Assembly: GCF_000237995.1 (NCBI RefSeq)
Contig: NC_016605.1
Location: 310,001 to 374,000 of the forward strand
Source: Pediococcus claussenii ATCC BAA-344
GTDB taxonomy: Bacteria; Bacillota; Bacilli; Lactobacillales; Lactobacillaceae
Direction: 5' to 3'
Length of the DNA stretch: 64,000 nucleotides
Position numbers and translations under genes: made by a program. This document shows positions 25,793 through 35,147 of the stretch, piece after piece. The notes under the pieces were generated by a model that was not told the origin of the DNA, made no database searches, and worked only from the letters and a program-made list of their open reading frames with translations. Positions within the stretch are counted from its first letter, which is position 1. The number at the start of each line of letters is the position of its first letter.

Positions 25793-26164
25793 GTTTCGCT
25801 CTTTATCTGAAATGAGCTACACAAGACAACCTCCTCCGTTTAGCCCAGTGCACCATCATGACCTAATCCGTCATGATGGCACACTCTGCTAATACTCGGT
25901 GGTTAACCGTTTTGTTTCGCTCTCTATCTGAAATGAGCTACACAAGGCAACCTCCTCCGTTTAGCCCAGTTGCACCATCATGACCTAACCCGTCATAATG
26001 GCGCACTCTGCTAATACTCGGTGGTTAACCGCCTTGTTTCGCTCTCTATCTGAAATGAGCTACTCAAGACAACCCCCTCCGTTTAGCCCAGCCCATCATC
26101 ATGACCTAACCCGTCATAATGCTGGACTCTGCTAATACTCGGTGGTTAACCGTCTTGTTTCGCT
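25793..26164 (-). repeat. R1 structured repeat, three tandem copies in minus orientation
   Basis: Units start (as GTTTCGCTCT on the plus strand) at 25793, 25914 and 26036, with the next boundary at 26157; periods are 121, 122 and 121 bp. The core hairpin is again TGAC-GG(G/A)TTAG-GTCA. Arms vary between units: GTGCCATCATGAC-type in two, and GGACTCTG/CCAGCATTATGAC in the unit nearest cydC, which matches the copy at 2202. The array lies between converging genes, ending 8 nt from the cydC stop. Confidence 0.85.
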
Positions 26165-26171
26165 CTCTATT

Positions 26172-27923
26172 TTAATTTAGCCCATCAATTTTCATTAACT
26201 GTTGATAATATTTATTATCCCTTGCCAGGAACGCTGGGGATCCATTCATAGCAATTTTTCCGTCCTCTATGAAAATTACTTTATCTGTTATTGAAACCCC
26301 TTGAAGATGATGTGTAATCCAAATAACTGTTTTATTATTTAATTGATTGAAAAAAGTGTTTAATAGTTCTTGCTCCGTAATTGGATCTAATCCCACAGTT
26401 GGTTCATCTAAAAGCACTATTGGAACATCTTGAAGTAGTATTCTCGCTAATGCAATACGATGTCGTTCGCCGCCAGAAAAACGCAACCCTGCCTCGTCCA
26501 CCATAGTATTTAGTTGTTGTGGTAATTTTTGGATTGTTTCTTTTAACTGAACCCGATCCAAAACATTCCAAACCTCATCTTCGGAAGCATTTTCGTTTCC
26601 AATGCGAATATTATTTAAGAGGGTGGTGTTAAAAAGATAAGGCGTTTGATGAATAACTCCGATATAATCACTAATACTATCTCCTAATTGGTCAGTTGAA
26701 TAACCGCCGAGCGAGATGGAACCAGTGTTTGGAGATAAATCTCCGCGCAAAAGATGAGCTAGTGTACTTTTTCCAGACCCACTTTTACCAAGGATGGCCA
26801 GTTTCTCTCCCGGATAAATGTTGAAACTAATATCGTTTAAAACTTTTTTCGTTCCATCAGGGTAGGCGAAGTCAACATCTTTAACACTAAGCATTAGTTC
26901 TTTTATGGAAGGTACTGGTTGTATTGCTTTTACCTTTTCAACGTCGGATAAGTTATTGAAACGAACTATGGAATCTTTATAGATATTGGTTTCTTCGGCA
27001 GCATCAGGTAATGGAGCGAAGGCATCAATTAATGGAAATATTGTTAGGACAAATGCTGCAATCCAATTTGCTGCACCGCCGTGGTTGCCTGGAAAAGTAA
27101 AGGCTGACCAAATCAACAGCGCAACGGTTATAGCACCAAAAGAAAGTTGGACAAAAAGCTCAGATTTTCGATTATAATTTTGAATTTGTTGATCAATCTG
27201 ATGTAATTCAAGTTCGGATTGCTCATAGTGATCAACAAAATCAGTACCTCGCTGGCTGAAAATCCAGTCAGAAACACCCAAAACATTGTCAGTTAGATTC
27301 TGATACAAGTTATTGCGCATTCGCTTCTTTTGTTCTTGTCGAGCCCCATTAGCTAGTACAGAAAAGAGTGGTAGAACAAAAACAACCACGCCTAGCATTA
27401 ATAACATTGCTAATCCAAATAGTGGTGAAAATAAACCTAAACAAATGATAATAAACACGTATAATGTCCAAGCGATGATAGTTGGGAATATAGTTCTTAA
27501 ATAGAGATTCTGAATATGATCAATGTCTTCTGCAAGGAGTCCTAAAATGTCTCCTGTTTTAAAACGTTGTTTGAAGAAGATAGCATCACTTTCTAGTGAC
27601 TTATACAACTTTAAACGGAGCTGAGAAGTCATCCGTAGAACCCAATTGTGACTGGTGAGGCGCTCTATATAGCGGAATACCGGTCGCCCAATCCCGAATG
27701 CACGTGTAAGCACGATTGGAACATAAATTAATAGAATGTTTTCTGGAATTGAAGCAGCTCGACTAATTAGATAACCTGAGTTAAACATCAAGGCTCCCCC
27801 GCAAAAGAAGGTCAAAAATCCCAATAGAATAGCTAATATTAGCAGACTACGGTATTTCTTAAAGAAGGGGCGAACCCACGTATCCCCTTTAAAAGCGTTA
27901 AATAACCCGATTTTATTCAACAT
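26172..27923 (-). CDS. cydC: Thiol/haem ABC exporter subunit CydC
   Basis: 583-residue half-transporter: six membrane segments then an ATPase domain with GKSGSGKSTLAHLL (Walker A), FSGGERHRIALAR (signature) and VLLDEPTVGLDP (Walker B). The N-terminal GYLISRAASIPENILLIYVPIVLTR region with FGIGRPVFRYIERL marks CydC rather than CydD. Together with CydD it is needed to assemble cytochrome bd, linked in other bacteria to glutathione/cysteine export and haem. It overlaps cydD by 11 nt and is the last gene of cydABDC. R1 repeats begin right after its stop. Confidence 0.93.
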   Translation of the reverse strand: MLNKIGLFNAFKGDTWVRPFFKKYRSLLILAILLGFLTFFCGGALMFNSGYLISRAASIPENILLIYVPIVLTRAFGIGRPVFRYIERLTSHNWVLRMTSQLRLKLYKSLESDAIFFKQRFKTGDILGLLAEDIDHIQNLYLRTIFPTIIAWTLYVFIIICLGLFSPLFGLAMLLMLGVVVFVLPLFSVLANGARQEQKKRMRNNLYQNLTDNVLGVSDWIFSQRGTDFVDHYEQSELELHQIDQQIQNYNRKSELFVQLSFGAITVALLIWSAFTFPGNHGGAANWIAAFVLTIFPLIDAFAPLPDAAEETNIYKDSIVRFNNLSDVEKVKAIQPVPSIKELMLSVKDVDFAYPDGTKKVLNDISFNIYPGEKLAILGKSGSGKSTLAHLLRGDLSPNTGSISLGGYSTDQLGDSISDYIGVIHQTPYLFNTTLLNNIRIGNENASEDEVWNVLDRVQLKETIQKLPQQLNTMVDEAGLRFSGGERHRIALARILLQDVPIVLLDEPTVGLDPITEQELLNTFFNQLNNKTVIWITHHLQGVSITDKVIFIEDGKIAMNGSPAFLARDNKYYQQLMKIDGLN

Positions 27924-29640
27924 TGGAAGTTCCTCCCTTCAAACCGTTCACTAAACGGGTAAAGGCACCATTAGAATGAGCTAAAGTGTCATAGGTACCA
28001 TGTTCAACAAGTTTGCCATGGTCTAGTACCAGAATATAATCCATATTTTTCATCCAATGTAGACGGTGAGTAGCGAAAAATACTAGATGATTATCCATAA
28101 TAGGAAGCATACGTTCTTTTAATTCAATTTCTGTTTCAATATCTAAGTGGGCAGTTGGTTCGTCGAACAAAAGAATATGACGTTTAGGATTTAAAAATGC
28201 GCGAGCAAGTGCCACTCGTTGAGCTTGCCCGCCACTAATTGAGCGGGCAGCTTCGCCAAGTTGAGTATCCAGGCCTTCAGGAAGTTCAGCAAGAAGTTCA
28301 TTGAGGCCAACAGTTTCAATGGCTTTCAGAATTTCTTTATCAGAAGAATTGGGATTATAAAATGCAATATTTTCACGCAAACTTAGTTGAAAAATATAAG
28401 GATTTTGCGGAATATAAATTAATTGTTGCTGCCAGTCTTTTTGGTTAAAGGATGGTAGAGCAACATCATTAACTTTAATACTGCCGGATAACGGTTCTAA
28501 AAAACCGTTTAGTAGGTTGATCAGAGTTGATTTTCCTGATCCACTCATGCCAATTATGCCAATTTTTTGAAATCCTGTTGCCGAAAAGTTTAATTTAGAC
28601 AATGTAGGTTGATCATCATAATTAAAACTTAGATTCTGGACCTCTAACTTAGAAGTGTTATCCCATTCAGGAATGGTAATTGCAGGATGGGCAACTTCAG
28701 GTGTTGATAGTACATTCTTAATTGCTTCAAAGGCATTTTTCCCATCTAAAGTTGCGTGATAGTCACTTGAAAAATCTCTGATTGGAAGAAAATATTCGGG
28801 TGAGAGGATCAAGACCGTTAAGGCTGGAAATAGGGTGATGCCATGATCAATCAAACGTAATCCTAACAATACAGCAACGATTGCAATTGAAATTGTGGTG
28901 AAAAAATCAAGAGCAAAAGTGGACAGAATAGCAATCCGAAGCGTGTTCATAGTAGCCTTTCGAAAACGTTCACTAGAAGAAAAGATGCTATTTTCATACT
29001 TTTTAGTTAAACCAAAATATTTTAATGTATCAATACCACGCAAAGAATCAATAAAATGATTTGAAAGAATTTGAAAAGTTTTATACTGTTTGTCAGCTTT
29101 GCTTTGGGCTGCATATCCCAAAATAATCATAAAAATTATTATAAGGGGAAAAACGAGAGTTAAAACAATACCGGATTCAATATCAAGGAAATAAACAGCA
29201 ATTAAGATAATAATTGGTATTACAGACATGTTGAAAGTTTTAGTAAATATAAGGTTAATATAGTTTTCAACTTGACTGATACCGTCCAAAGCCATGGTAG
29301 TAGTATTACCTGTACCAGTGGTTTGGACTATTTGTGGGCCAAGACGAAAGACCTTTTGAAGTAATTGTTCACGTAAATCTCGTGCTTGTTCATATGAATA
29401 CTTATCCAGAATGCGATCACGGAAATAGTTTATTAGATGGCGAGCACAATAGGCTAGAGTGAAGAGAACCAACTTACTAATTTGATTAGATAAATTTTTT
29501 CCGTCCCAAAGGCTAGTTATTACGGCGGAGAGTGTCCATGCTTGTCCAATAATAAACAATGCTTGCAAGGCAGCGAAGCCCGCAAGCATTATCTGTATTC
29601 GTTTAATTCCAGGTAGTTTCATGATTTGCTTATCAATCAT
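27913..29640 (-). CDS. cydD: Thiol/haem ABC exporter subunit CydD
   Basis: 575-residue half-transporter with six membrane segments and a C-terminal ATPase (GMSGSGKSTLINLL, ISGGQAQRVALARAFL, LLFDEPTAHLDIE). The stretch LFPALTVLILSPEYFLPIRDFSSDYHA is characteristic of CydD. It forms a heterodimer with CydC. It starts 7 nt after cydB and overlaps cydC, so expression is tightly linked to the oxidase. Some Gram-positive annotations name this first gene cydC; I follow the family-based naming. Confidence 0.93.
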   Translation of the reverse strand: MIDKQIMKLPGIKRIQIMLAGFAALQALFIIGQAWTLSAVITSLWDGKNLSNQISKLVLFTLAYCARHLINYFRDRILDKYSYEQARDLREQLLQKVFRLGPQIVQTTGTGNTTTMALDGISQVENYINLIFTKTFNMSVIPIIILIAVYFLDIESGIVLTLVFPLIIIFMIILGYAAQSKADKQYKTFQILSNHFIDSLRGIDTLKYFGLTKKYENSIFSSSERFRKATMNTLRIAILSTFALDFFTTISIAIVAVLLGLRLIDHGITLFPALTVLILSPEYFLPIRDFSSDYHATLDGKNAFEAIKNVLSTPEVAHPAITIPEWDNTSKLEVQNLSFNYDDQPTLSKLNFSATGFQKIGIIGMSGSGKSTLINLLNGFLEPLSGSIKVNDVALPSFNQKDWQQQLIYIPQNPYIFQLSLRENIAFYNPNSSDKEILKAIETVGLNELLAELPEGLDTQLGEAARSISGGQAQRVALARAFLNPKRHILLFDEPTAHLDIETEIELKERMLPIMDNHLVFFATHRLHWMKNMDYILVLDHGKLVEHGTYDTLAHSNGAFTRLVNGLKGGTSNVE

Positions 29641-29647
29641 GCGTTTG

Positions 29648-30667
29648 TTAATCCTCCACGGTATTTAAACGGGTTAATTTCATACGTTTTCTAAATACGT
29701 AATAAGTCCATGCAGTGTATGCCAATACAAATGGAAGAATTGTAAGAGCAACGATACTCATTATTTTAAGTGTGTACGGACTTGATGAAGAGTTACGAAT
29801 TAATAAATCATATTTTGAGTTGGTTGAACTAATTAGAACTCTAGGAAATAATCCGGTGAATAATAGTACTACAACTGAAACAAGTGATAGTCCACTAGAT
29901 AAAAAGGCAACCAGATCGCCACCACGAAAGACAGCGATATTTGCGATAACGGTTAAAGCAATGATAACCGCTAATATTACAGGAGTTGCCATTGGATGAA
30001 CATTAAAGAAATCAGTTGTAAAGTACATTAAGATTGCAAATACGACTAATCCAACATAGAGAACCCAATATAGCAATTCTGCATAGTTACGAGCACGTTC
30101 GCGGAGTGGCCCCATGGTCTTTAATGCAATGTAGTTTAAACCATGTAAGTAACATAATAGGGCTACGGCAACACCACCCACAATTGAGAACAAATTAAAG
30201 TAGTCAGTGAAGTGTGCCATCATATCGCCGTGCGCGTCAATCGGCATACCCTGCACCATACTTATGAACATTACACCAAAGAAGAATGGAACAATAAAGC
30301 TTCCGATACTAAGTGTCCAATTCCAGATATGTTTTTGCTCAAATGGAACACGGTTTCTGAATTCAAAAGAAACACCACGAATGATTAAACCAATCAAAAT
30401 AACAAAAAGAATTAAATAGTAACCACTAAAGAGTGAGGCGTACCAAAATGGAAATGATGCGAACATTGCACCACCTGCTGTGAGTAGCCAAACCTCATTA
30501 CCATCCCAAACTGGTCCGATTGTCTCAACAACTAAATCTTTTTCTTCATCATTGTGAGCTAATGTCTGAACTGACATTCCAACTCCAAAATCAAATCCTT
30601 CAAGGAAAAAGAAGCCCGAGAATAAAACTCCAATCAATATAAACCATAAAAGTTGTAAGAAAGTCAT
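29648..30667 (-). CDS. cydB: Cytochrome bd quinol oxidase subunit II
   Basis: 339-residue membrane subunit, about 8-9 segments, starting with the typical FLEGFDFGVGM after the first helix and GPVWDGNEVWLLTAGGAMFA in the second. It partners CydA in the quinol-oxidising, O2-reducing bd oxidase and shares one base with the end of cydA. In lactobacilli the oxidase works only when haem and usually a quinone source are supplied. Confidence 0.95.
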   Translation of the reverse strand: MTFLQLLWFILIGVLFSGFFFLEGFDFGVGMSVQTLAHNDEEKDLVVETIGPVWDGNEVWLLTAGGAMFASFPFWYASLFSGYYLILFVILIGLIIRGVSFEFRNRVPFEQKHIWNWTLSIGSFIVPFFFGVMFISMVQGMPIDAHGDMMAHFTDYFNLFSIVGGVAVALLCYLHGLNYIALKTMGPLRERARNYAELLYWVLYVGLVVFAILMYFTTDFFNVHPMATPVILAVIIALTVIANIAVFRGGDLVAFLSSGLSLVSVVVLLFTGLFPRVLISSTNSKYDLLIRNSSSSPYTLKIMSIVALTILPFVLAYTAWTYYVFRKRMKLTRLNTVED

Positions 30668-32082
30668 TAGTTAAACGCCTCCTTATCAAAGGGATCAATG
30701 TTTGATTTATCGTCTTTCTTTGCGAGTTCTATCTCATAGTCGGGTCCTTTTTTGAGGGTTCGGATAACGAGATAGACCATGGTACCTCCAAGTGCTGTAA
30801 ATAATAAGAAGTAGATGGTATTAGAAATTAAAAGAGAAGCAACCGAAACGTTGGGTGAGACACTTTGCATCATTGTGAATAAGCCATAAACGGTCCATGG
30901 AAAACGGCCAAGTTCGGTAATCAACCATCCACAAGTATTAGCGATAAACGGCGTAAAGGTTGTTAAGGCAACAATCCACAGCATCCATTTCTGCTTATAT
31001 AGTGTTTCCTTTCGTTTTCTTGTAAAGAATAGTCCTAATATTGATACTAATAAGATTAGCATTCCAAATGCTGCCATAATACGAAAACTATAGAACAAAG
31101 TATTTACCGATGGGTAATAGTTTTTGTGACCGTACTTAACAGTTAACTCTTTATTGATAGTGTTCATACCTTTAACAGCACCAGAAGGCTTATCGTATGA
31201 AAGAATACTTAGCATATAAGGAACTCCGATACCAAAAACACGTTTATGCTGTGCTTCATTTGCCCAAGCAACAACGGTCCAAGCGGCTGGGTCACCAGTA
31301 TTTTTATAGATACCTTCCGTTGCGGCAAACTTCATTGGTTGTTCAGTAACAAGGTTTTTCATTTGCAAATCCCCAGCAGTTAGAACAGCTAATGAACCAA
31401 AAAGGGCAACAATAAATCCTAAACGCATTGATTTTTTATAAAAATCACCATTGTTGATGTTCTTTTTCAAAAGTTGAAAGGCAGCTAGCCCAGCGATTCC
31501 GACTCCACCAAGTGTAATAGCTCCGGCAATAACATGGGAAAATTCGTACCAAACTTGGGGATTAGTTAGAAGAGCGCTGAAGCTGGTCATAACAGCGTGT
31601 CCACCTTTAATTTCATACCCAACAGGATGTTGCATGAAGCTATTAGCAGCTAAAATCCAGAAAGCGGAGACCATGGACGCGATTGCAACTAACCAGATAA
31701 ACAACGCATGAAATCCCGGCTTGACGCGGTCCCAAGTAAATATCCAAAGGCCTAAGAATGTGGATTCCATAAAAAACGCTAACAAAGCCTCAACAGCTAA
31801 TGGCGCACCAAAGATGTCACCAACAAAACGGGAATAGTCTGACCAGTTCATACCAAATTGAAATTCTTGAATAATACCAGTAACAACACCAACGGCAAAA
31901 CTGAGTAAGACAATATTTCCCCAAAACTTAGTCATTTTGAGGTATTGTTCGTTTTTAGTGCGAACATACATTGTTTCCATGATAGCAACCATGAGAGCGG
32001 TTCCAATAGAAAATGGAACAAAGAAAAAATGGAATATGGTTGTCATTGCGAACTGAAAACGAGCTAGTGTAACGATACTCAT
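30667..32082 (-). CDS. cydA: Cytochrome bd quinol oxidase subunit I
   Basis: 471-residue haem-bearing subunit with nine or so segments. The N-terminus RFQFAMTTIFHFFFVPFSIG holds an axial histidine. EFQFGMNWSDYSRFVGDIFGAP and FFMESTFLGLWIF are the haem/proton-path helices, and AANSFMQHPVGY is highly conserved. The length indicates the short Q-loop form usual in Firmicutes. The start at 32082 follows AAGGGGATG. It heads the leftward cydABDC operon; the 224-nt gap to tex is a divergent promoter region in which I found no certain regulator site. Confidence 0.95.
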   Translation of the reverse strand: MSIVTLARFQFAMTTIFHFFFVPFSIGTALMVAIMETMYVRTKNEQYLKMTKFWGNIVLLSFAVGVVTGIIQEFQFGMNWSDYSRFVGDIFGAPLAVEALLAFFMESTFLGLWIFTWDRVKPGFHALFIWLVAIASMVSAFWILAANSFMQHPVGYEIKGGHAVMTSFSALLTNPQVWYEFSHVIAGAITLGGVGIAGLAAFQLLKKNINNGDFYKKSMRLGFIVALFGSLAVLTAGDLQMKNLVTEQPMKFAATEGIYKNTGDPAAWTVVAWANEAQHKRVFGIGVPYMLSILSYDKPSGAVKGMNTINKELTVKYGHKNYYPSVNTLFYSFRIMAAFGMLILLVSILGLFFTRKRKETLYKQKWMLWIVALTTFTPFIANTCGWLITELGRFPWTVYGLFTMMQSVSPNVSVASLLISNTIYFLLFTALGGTMVYLVIRTLKKGPDYEIELAKKDDKSNIDPFDKEAFN

Positions 32083-32306
32083 AACAATTCATCCCCTTTA
32101 ATTAAATTTTTCTAACGATAATGTATACATGTAAAATATACCGCAATTACCGCATATTTAAAAGCATGAGAATATGATTCAAATGATTTTTACCTTGTGT
32201 ATTACTATTGAAAGAAAAAAGTAATGGTTTAAATCCGATATTGTGATTTGGAAGTTAAGATGGATATAATAAAGGGACTGATCTTTTAAGTATAAGGGGA
32301 AAAACA

Positions 32307-34484
32307 TTGGAAGAAAACGTACTTAATATAGTAGAAAAAGAATTAAATCAATATCGACCGATTCAAATAAATGCAACACTTGATATGCTTGAAGACGGTA
32401 ATACGGTTCCGTTTATTGCACGATATAGAAAAGAACGAACTCATAGTTTGGACGAAGTTCAGATACGAGAGATTCAAGCGACGTACCATCAAGTTGAAAC
32501 ACTTGAGAAACGTAAAGCAGATGTTATTAAGAACATTGAGGAGCAAGGAAAGTTAACTTCTGAACTCAGAAGATCAATCACAAAAGCAACTGCATTGCAG
32601 ACGGTTGAAGACTTGTATTTACCATATAAACAAAAACGTCGCACTAAGGCAACTATTGCAAAAGAGGCTGGGCTTGAACCGTTTGCTTCATGGTTATTAA
32701 CATTTCCAACTAATGAAATTAATAAAAAAGCCGAGCAATTTTTAAATTCTGATCAAGACATTAATACAGTTGACGATGTTTTGGCAGGCGTTCATGAGAT
32801 CTTGGCGGAAGCCTTTGGAGATAATGCTGACTTTCGTGATTGGATAAGAACTTATACTAAGAAAAATGGACTTTTAACATCTGTTCTTAAGTCAAAAGGC
32901 GAAGAACATGATGAAAATGAAGTGTACAAACTTTATTATGATTTTTCAGAACAATTTAATAAAGTTGTATCACACCAAATGCTAGCAATTAATCGTGGTG
33001 AAAAAGAAAAAGTTCTTAGAGCCAAGATTGACGTTAATGAAGATGGGATTGAACGCTTTTTGCGGTTTAGAATTATTGGAGATAAGACTGGAGAAGCTCT
33101 TCCAATTATTGAAGATGCATATCGAGATGCTTATAAGCGTTTTATCGGACCGGCAATTGAGCGTGAATTAAGGGCGGAATTAACCGAAAGTGCAAGTCAA
33201 CAAGCAATTAAGGTGTTTGGAGATAACCTATATCATTTGTTGATGCAAGCACCCTTAAAGGGAAAGGTAGTTCTCGGATTTGATCCTGCATATCGTACAG
33301 GATGTAAATTAGCTGTGATGGATGAAAACGGGAAATTTTTGGATAAATTGGTAATTTATCCACATAAACCAGCATCGGCATCAAAAAGGGCTGAGGCAGG
33401 AAAACTCTTCAAAGATTTTCTGAATAAGTATCAGGTTGAAATGATTGCAATTGGAAATGGGACAGCCAGTCGTGAGTCGGAAGAGTTTGTTGCGCAGAAA
33501 TTAAAAGAAATTGATCGAAAGATTTACTATGTCATTGTGAATGAGGCTGGGGCATCCGTTTATTCGGCAAGCCCAGAAGCACGTAAAGCATTTCCTGAAT
33601 TACAGGTTGAAGAACGAAGTGCCATCAGTATCGGGCGTCGTTTGCAAGATCCACTAGCAGAGTTAATAAAAATTGATCCACAAGCAGTTGGCGTAGGTCA
33701 ATATCAGCATGATTTGCCACAAAAAGAGTTGACCGAACAGCTTGATGGAGTTGTGGAAACTGCGGTTAATCAAGTTGGGGTTAATCTTAATACAGCTAGC
33801 CCAGAATTATTAACACATATTTCTGGTTTAACTAAAACAACGGCTCAAAACATTGTTAATTTTCGTGATGAAAACGGACGTTATGATGCGCGTAATCAGC
33901 TTAAAAAGGTACCACGTTTAGGACCGAAGGCTTTTGAACAAGCGGTCGGATTCTTGCGAATTGTTGATGGCAAAGATGTGCTAGACAATACTGATGTTCA
34001 TCCAGAAAGCTATAAAGCTGCTAAACAGTTATTGAAAGACTTAGGAATTGGAATGGATTCTTTGGGGCAGGATGAAACTATTCAGAAGCTTAAGAATGCA
34101 AATATTCAGCAGTTATCCAACCAACTTAAGATAGGGAGTGAAACCCTGACCGACATCATAGAAGCTTTACAAAAACCAGGTCGTGATTTACGTGATGCTA
34201 TGCCGGCACCGTTACTTAGAGCGGATGTTTTGACTATGGAAGACCTTAAACCTGGAATGGAGCTACAAGGTACGGTTCGTAACGTGATTGATTTTGGCGC
34301 TTTTGTTGATATTGGGGTCAAGCAAGACGGCTTGGTACACATTTCCAAGCTAACCAAACAGTTTGTTAAGAAACCAAGCGATATTGTGTCAGTGGGCGAC
34401 ATCGTCACAGTATGGGTGGAAAGCGTTGATTTAAATCGACATCGTATTCAGTTAACAATGATACAGGATGAGAATAAAAAATAA
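32307..34484 (+). CDS. tex: Tex-family RNA-binding transcription accessory protein
   Basis: 725-residue cytoplasmic protein. Parts in order: N-terminal helical domain (FIARYRKERTHSLDEVQIREI), a YqgF/RNase H-like domain (GFDPAYRTGCKLAVMD to about 450), helix-hairpin-helix repeats (VNLNTASPELLTHISGL, KVPRLGPKAFEQAVGFL) and a C-terminal S1 domain (GMELQGTVRNVIDFGAFVDI). The start is TTG 32307 after AAGGGGA. Tex proteins bind nucleic acid and affect transcription and stress tolerance. The sprT-like gene overlaps by one base. Confidence 0.94.
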   Translation: MEENVLNIVEKELNQYRPIQINATLDMLEDGNTVPFIARYRKERTHSLDEVQIREIQATYHQVETLEKRKADVIKNIEEQGKLTSELRRSITKATALQTVEDLYLPYKQKRRTKATIAKEAGLEPFASWLLTFPTNEINKKAEQFLNSDQDINTVDDVLAGVHEILAEAFGDNADFRDWIRTYTKKNGLLTSVLKSKGEEHDENEVYKLYYDFSEQFNKVVSHQMLAINRGEKEKVLRAKIDVNEDGIERFLRFRIIGDKTGEALPIIEDAYRDAYKRFIGPAIERELRAELTESASQQAIKVFGDNLYHLLMQAPLKGKVVLGFDPAYRTGCKLAVMDENGKFLDKLVIYPHKPASASKRAEAGKLFKDFLNKYQVEMIAIGNGTASRESEEFVAQKLKEIDRKIYYVIVNEAGASVYSASPEARKAFPELQVEERSAISIGRRLQDPLAELIKIDPQAVGVGQYQHDLPQKELTEQLDGVVETAVNQVGVNLNTASPELLTHISGLTKTTAQNIVNFRDENGRYDARNQLKKVPRLGPKAFEQAVGFLRIVDGKDVLDNTDVHPESYKAAKQLLKDLGIGMDSLGQDETIQKLKNANIQQLSNQLKIGSETLTDIIEALQKPGRDLRDAMPAPLLRADVLTMEDLKPGMELQGTVRNVIDFGAFVDIGVKQDGLVHISKLTKQFVKKPSDIVSVGDIVTVWVESVDLNRHRIQLTMIQDENKK

Positions 34485-34948
34485 TGACAGATCAAGAGTT
34501 ACAAGTGTTGACCGAGGAGATAGCTCACAGTAGTTTTCACCATGAATTTAAACATCAAATCTTCTTTAATAGAAGATTAAAAACCACTGGCGGACGGTAT
34601 CATTTAAAAGATCACCATATTGATATTAATCCGCTAATGTTGGAACAACATGATATGGAAACCTTAATTGGGGTTATAAAACATGAATTAGTACATTACT
34701 TTTTACATTTAAGTGGCGAGAAGCCTGCTCATAATAATCCACATTTTAAACAATTATTGGTGCAAACAGGTGGCTTACGATACGCGCCGGATTCTAAAAA
34801 GCGTCGCAAGAACCAACTTAAGCTCACATATCAATGTCAAAAATGTGGACAGATATATATACGTCACCGGCATATTAATACCGAGAAGTACAGGTGCGGA
34901 AAGTGCCACGGCAGGCTTACTCTAATTGAAGAAGAACGAAGTGCATAA
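34484..34948 (+). CDS. SprT-like zinc-binding protein
   Basis: 154 residues: a metalloprotease-like SprT domain with HELVHYFLH (HExxH) and a C-terminal zinc ribbon (CQKCGQIYIRH and CGKCHGRL). Bacterial SprT-family proteins of this size are widespread next to tex in lactobacilli; eukaryotic relatives cleave DNA-bound proteins, but the bacterial role is not settled. ATG overlaps the tex stop (TAATG), indicating translational coupling. Confidence 0.9.
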   Translation: MTDQELQVLTEEIAHSSFHHEFKHQIFFNRRLKTTGGRYHLKDHHIDINPLMLEQHDMETLIGVIKHELVHYFLHLSGEKPAHNNPHFKQLLVQTGGLRYAPDSKKRRKNQLKLTYQCQKCGQIYIRHRHINTEKYRCGKCHGRLTLIEEERSA

Positions 34949-34966
34949 TGTTTTTTAATAAAAAGC

Positions 34967-34995
34967 TTGCTAGATGGGGCTGTTTTTGCTAATAT
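34967..34995 (+). promoter_or_regulatory. Promoter of tRNA-Leu
   Basis: -35 TTGCTA (34967-34972), 17-bp spacer, -10 TAATAT (34990-34995), placing the start a few bases before the mature tRNA. Confidence 0.65.
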
Positions 34996-35011
34996 TATCT
35001 GGTAAGCTTTT

Positions 35012-35097
35012 GCGGCCATGGCGGAATTGGCAGACGCGCAGGATTAAGGATCCTGTCCGGATTTACCCGGGTGGAGGTTCGAACCCTCTTGGCCGCA
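35012..35097 (+). tRNA. tRNA-Leu, anticodon AAG
   Basis: Folds as a class II tRNA of 86 nt. The acceptor GCGGCCA pairs with TGGCCGC, and the discriminator is A. The anticodon stem CAGGA/TCCTG encloses TTAAGGA, so the anticodon is AAG. A long variable arm (CCGG...CCGG) follows, then the T arm GAGG-TTCGAAC-CCTC. CCA is not encoded. It would read CUU/CUC leucine codons, presumably with A34 modified. Confidence 0.95.
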
Positions 35098-35102
35098 TAT
35101 TT

Positions 35103-35139
35103 AAAAGGACTTGGAAAATTTTCCAAGTCCTTTTTTGTT
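35103..35139. terminator. Terminator after tRNA-Leu
   Basis: Perfect palindrome AAAAGGACTTGGAAAA and its complement, with T run to 35139. It lies 6 nt past the tRNA and also faces the leftward DUF4811 gene. Confidence 0.9.
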
Positions 35140-35147
35140 GCACATAA

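Noticed and set aside
32083-32306. Rex or cre operator before cydA
   Set aside because: No match to TTGTGAA-type Rex sites or to the cre consensus was found on reading this gap.
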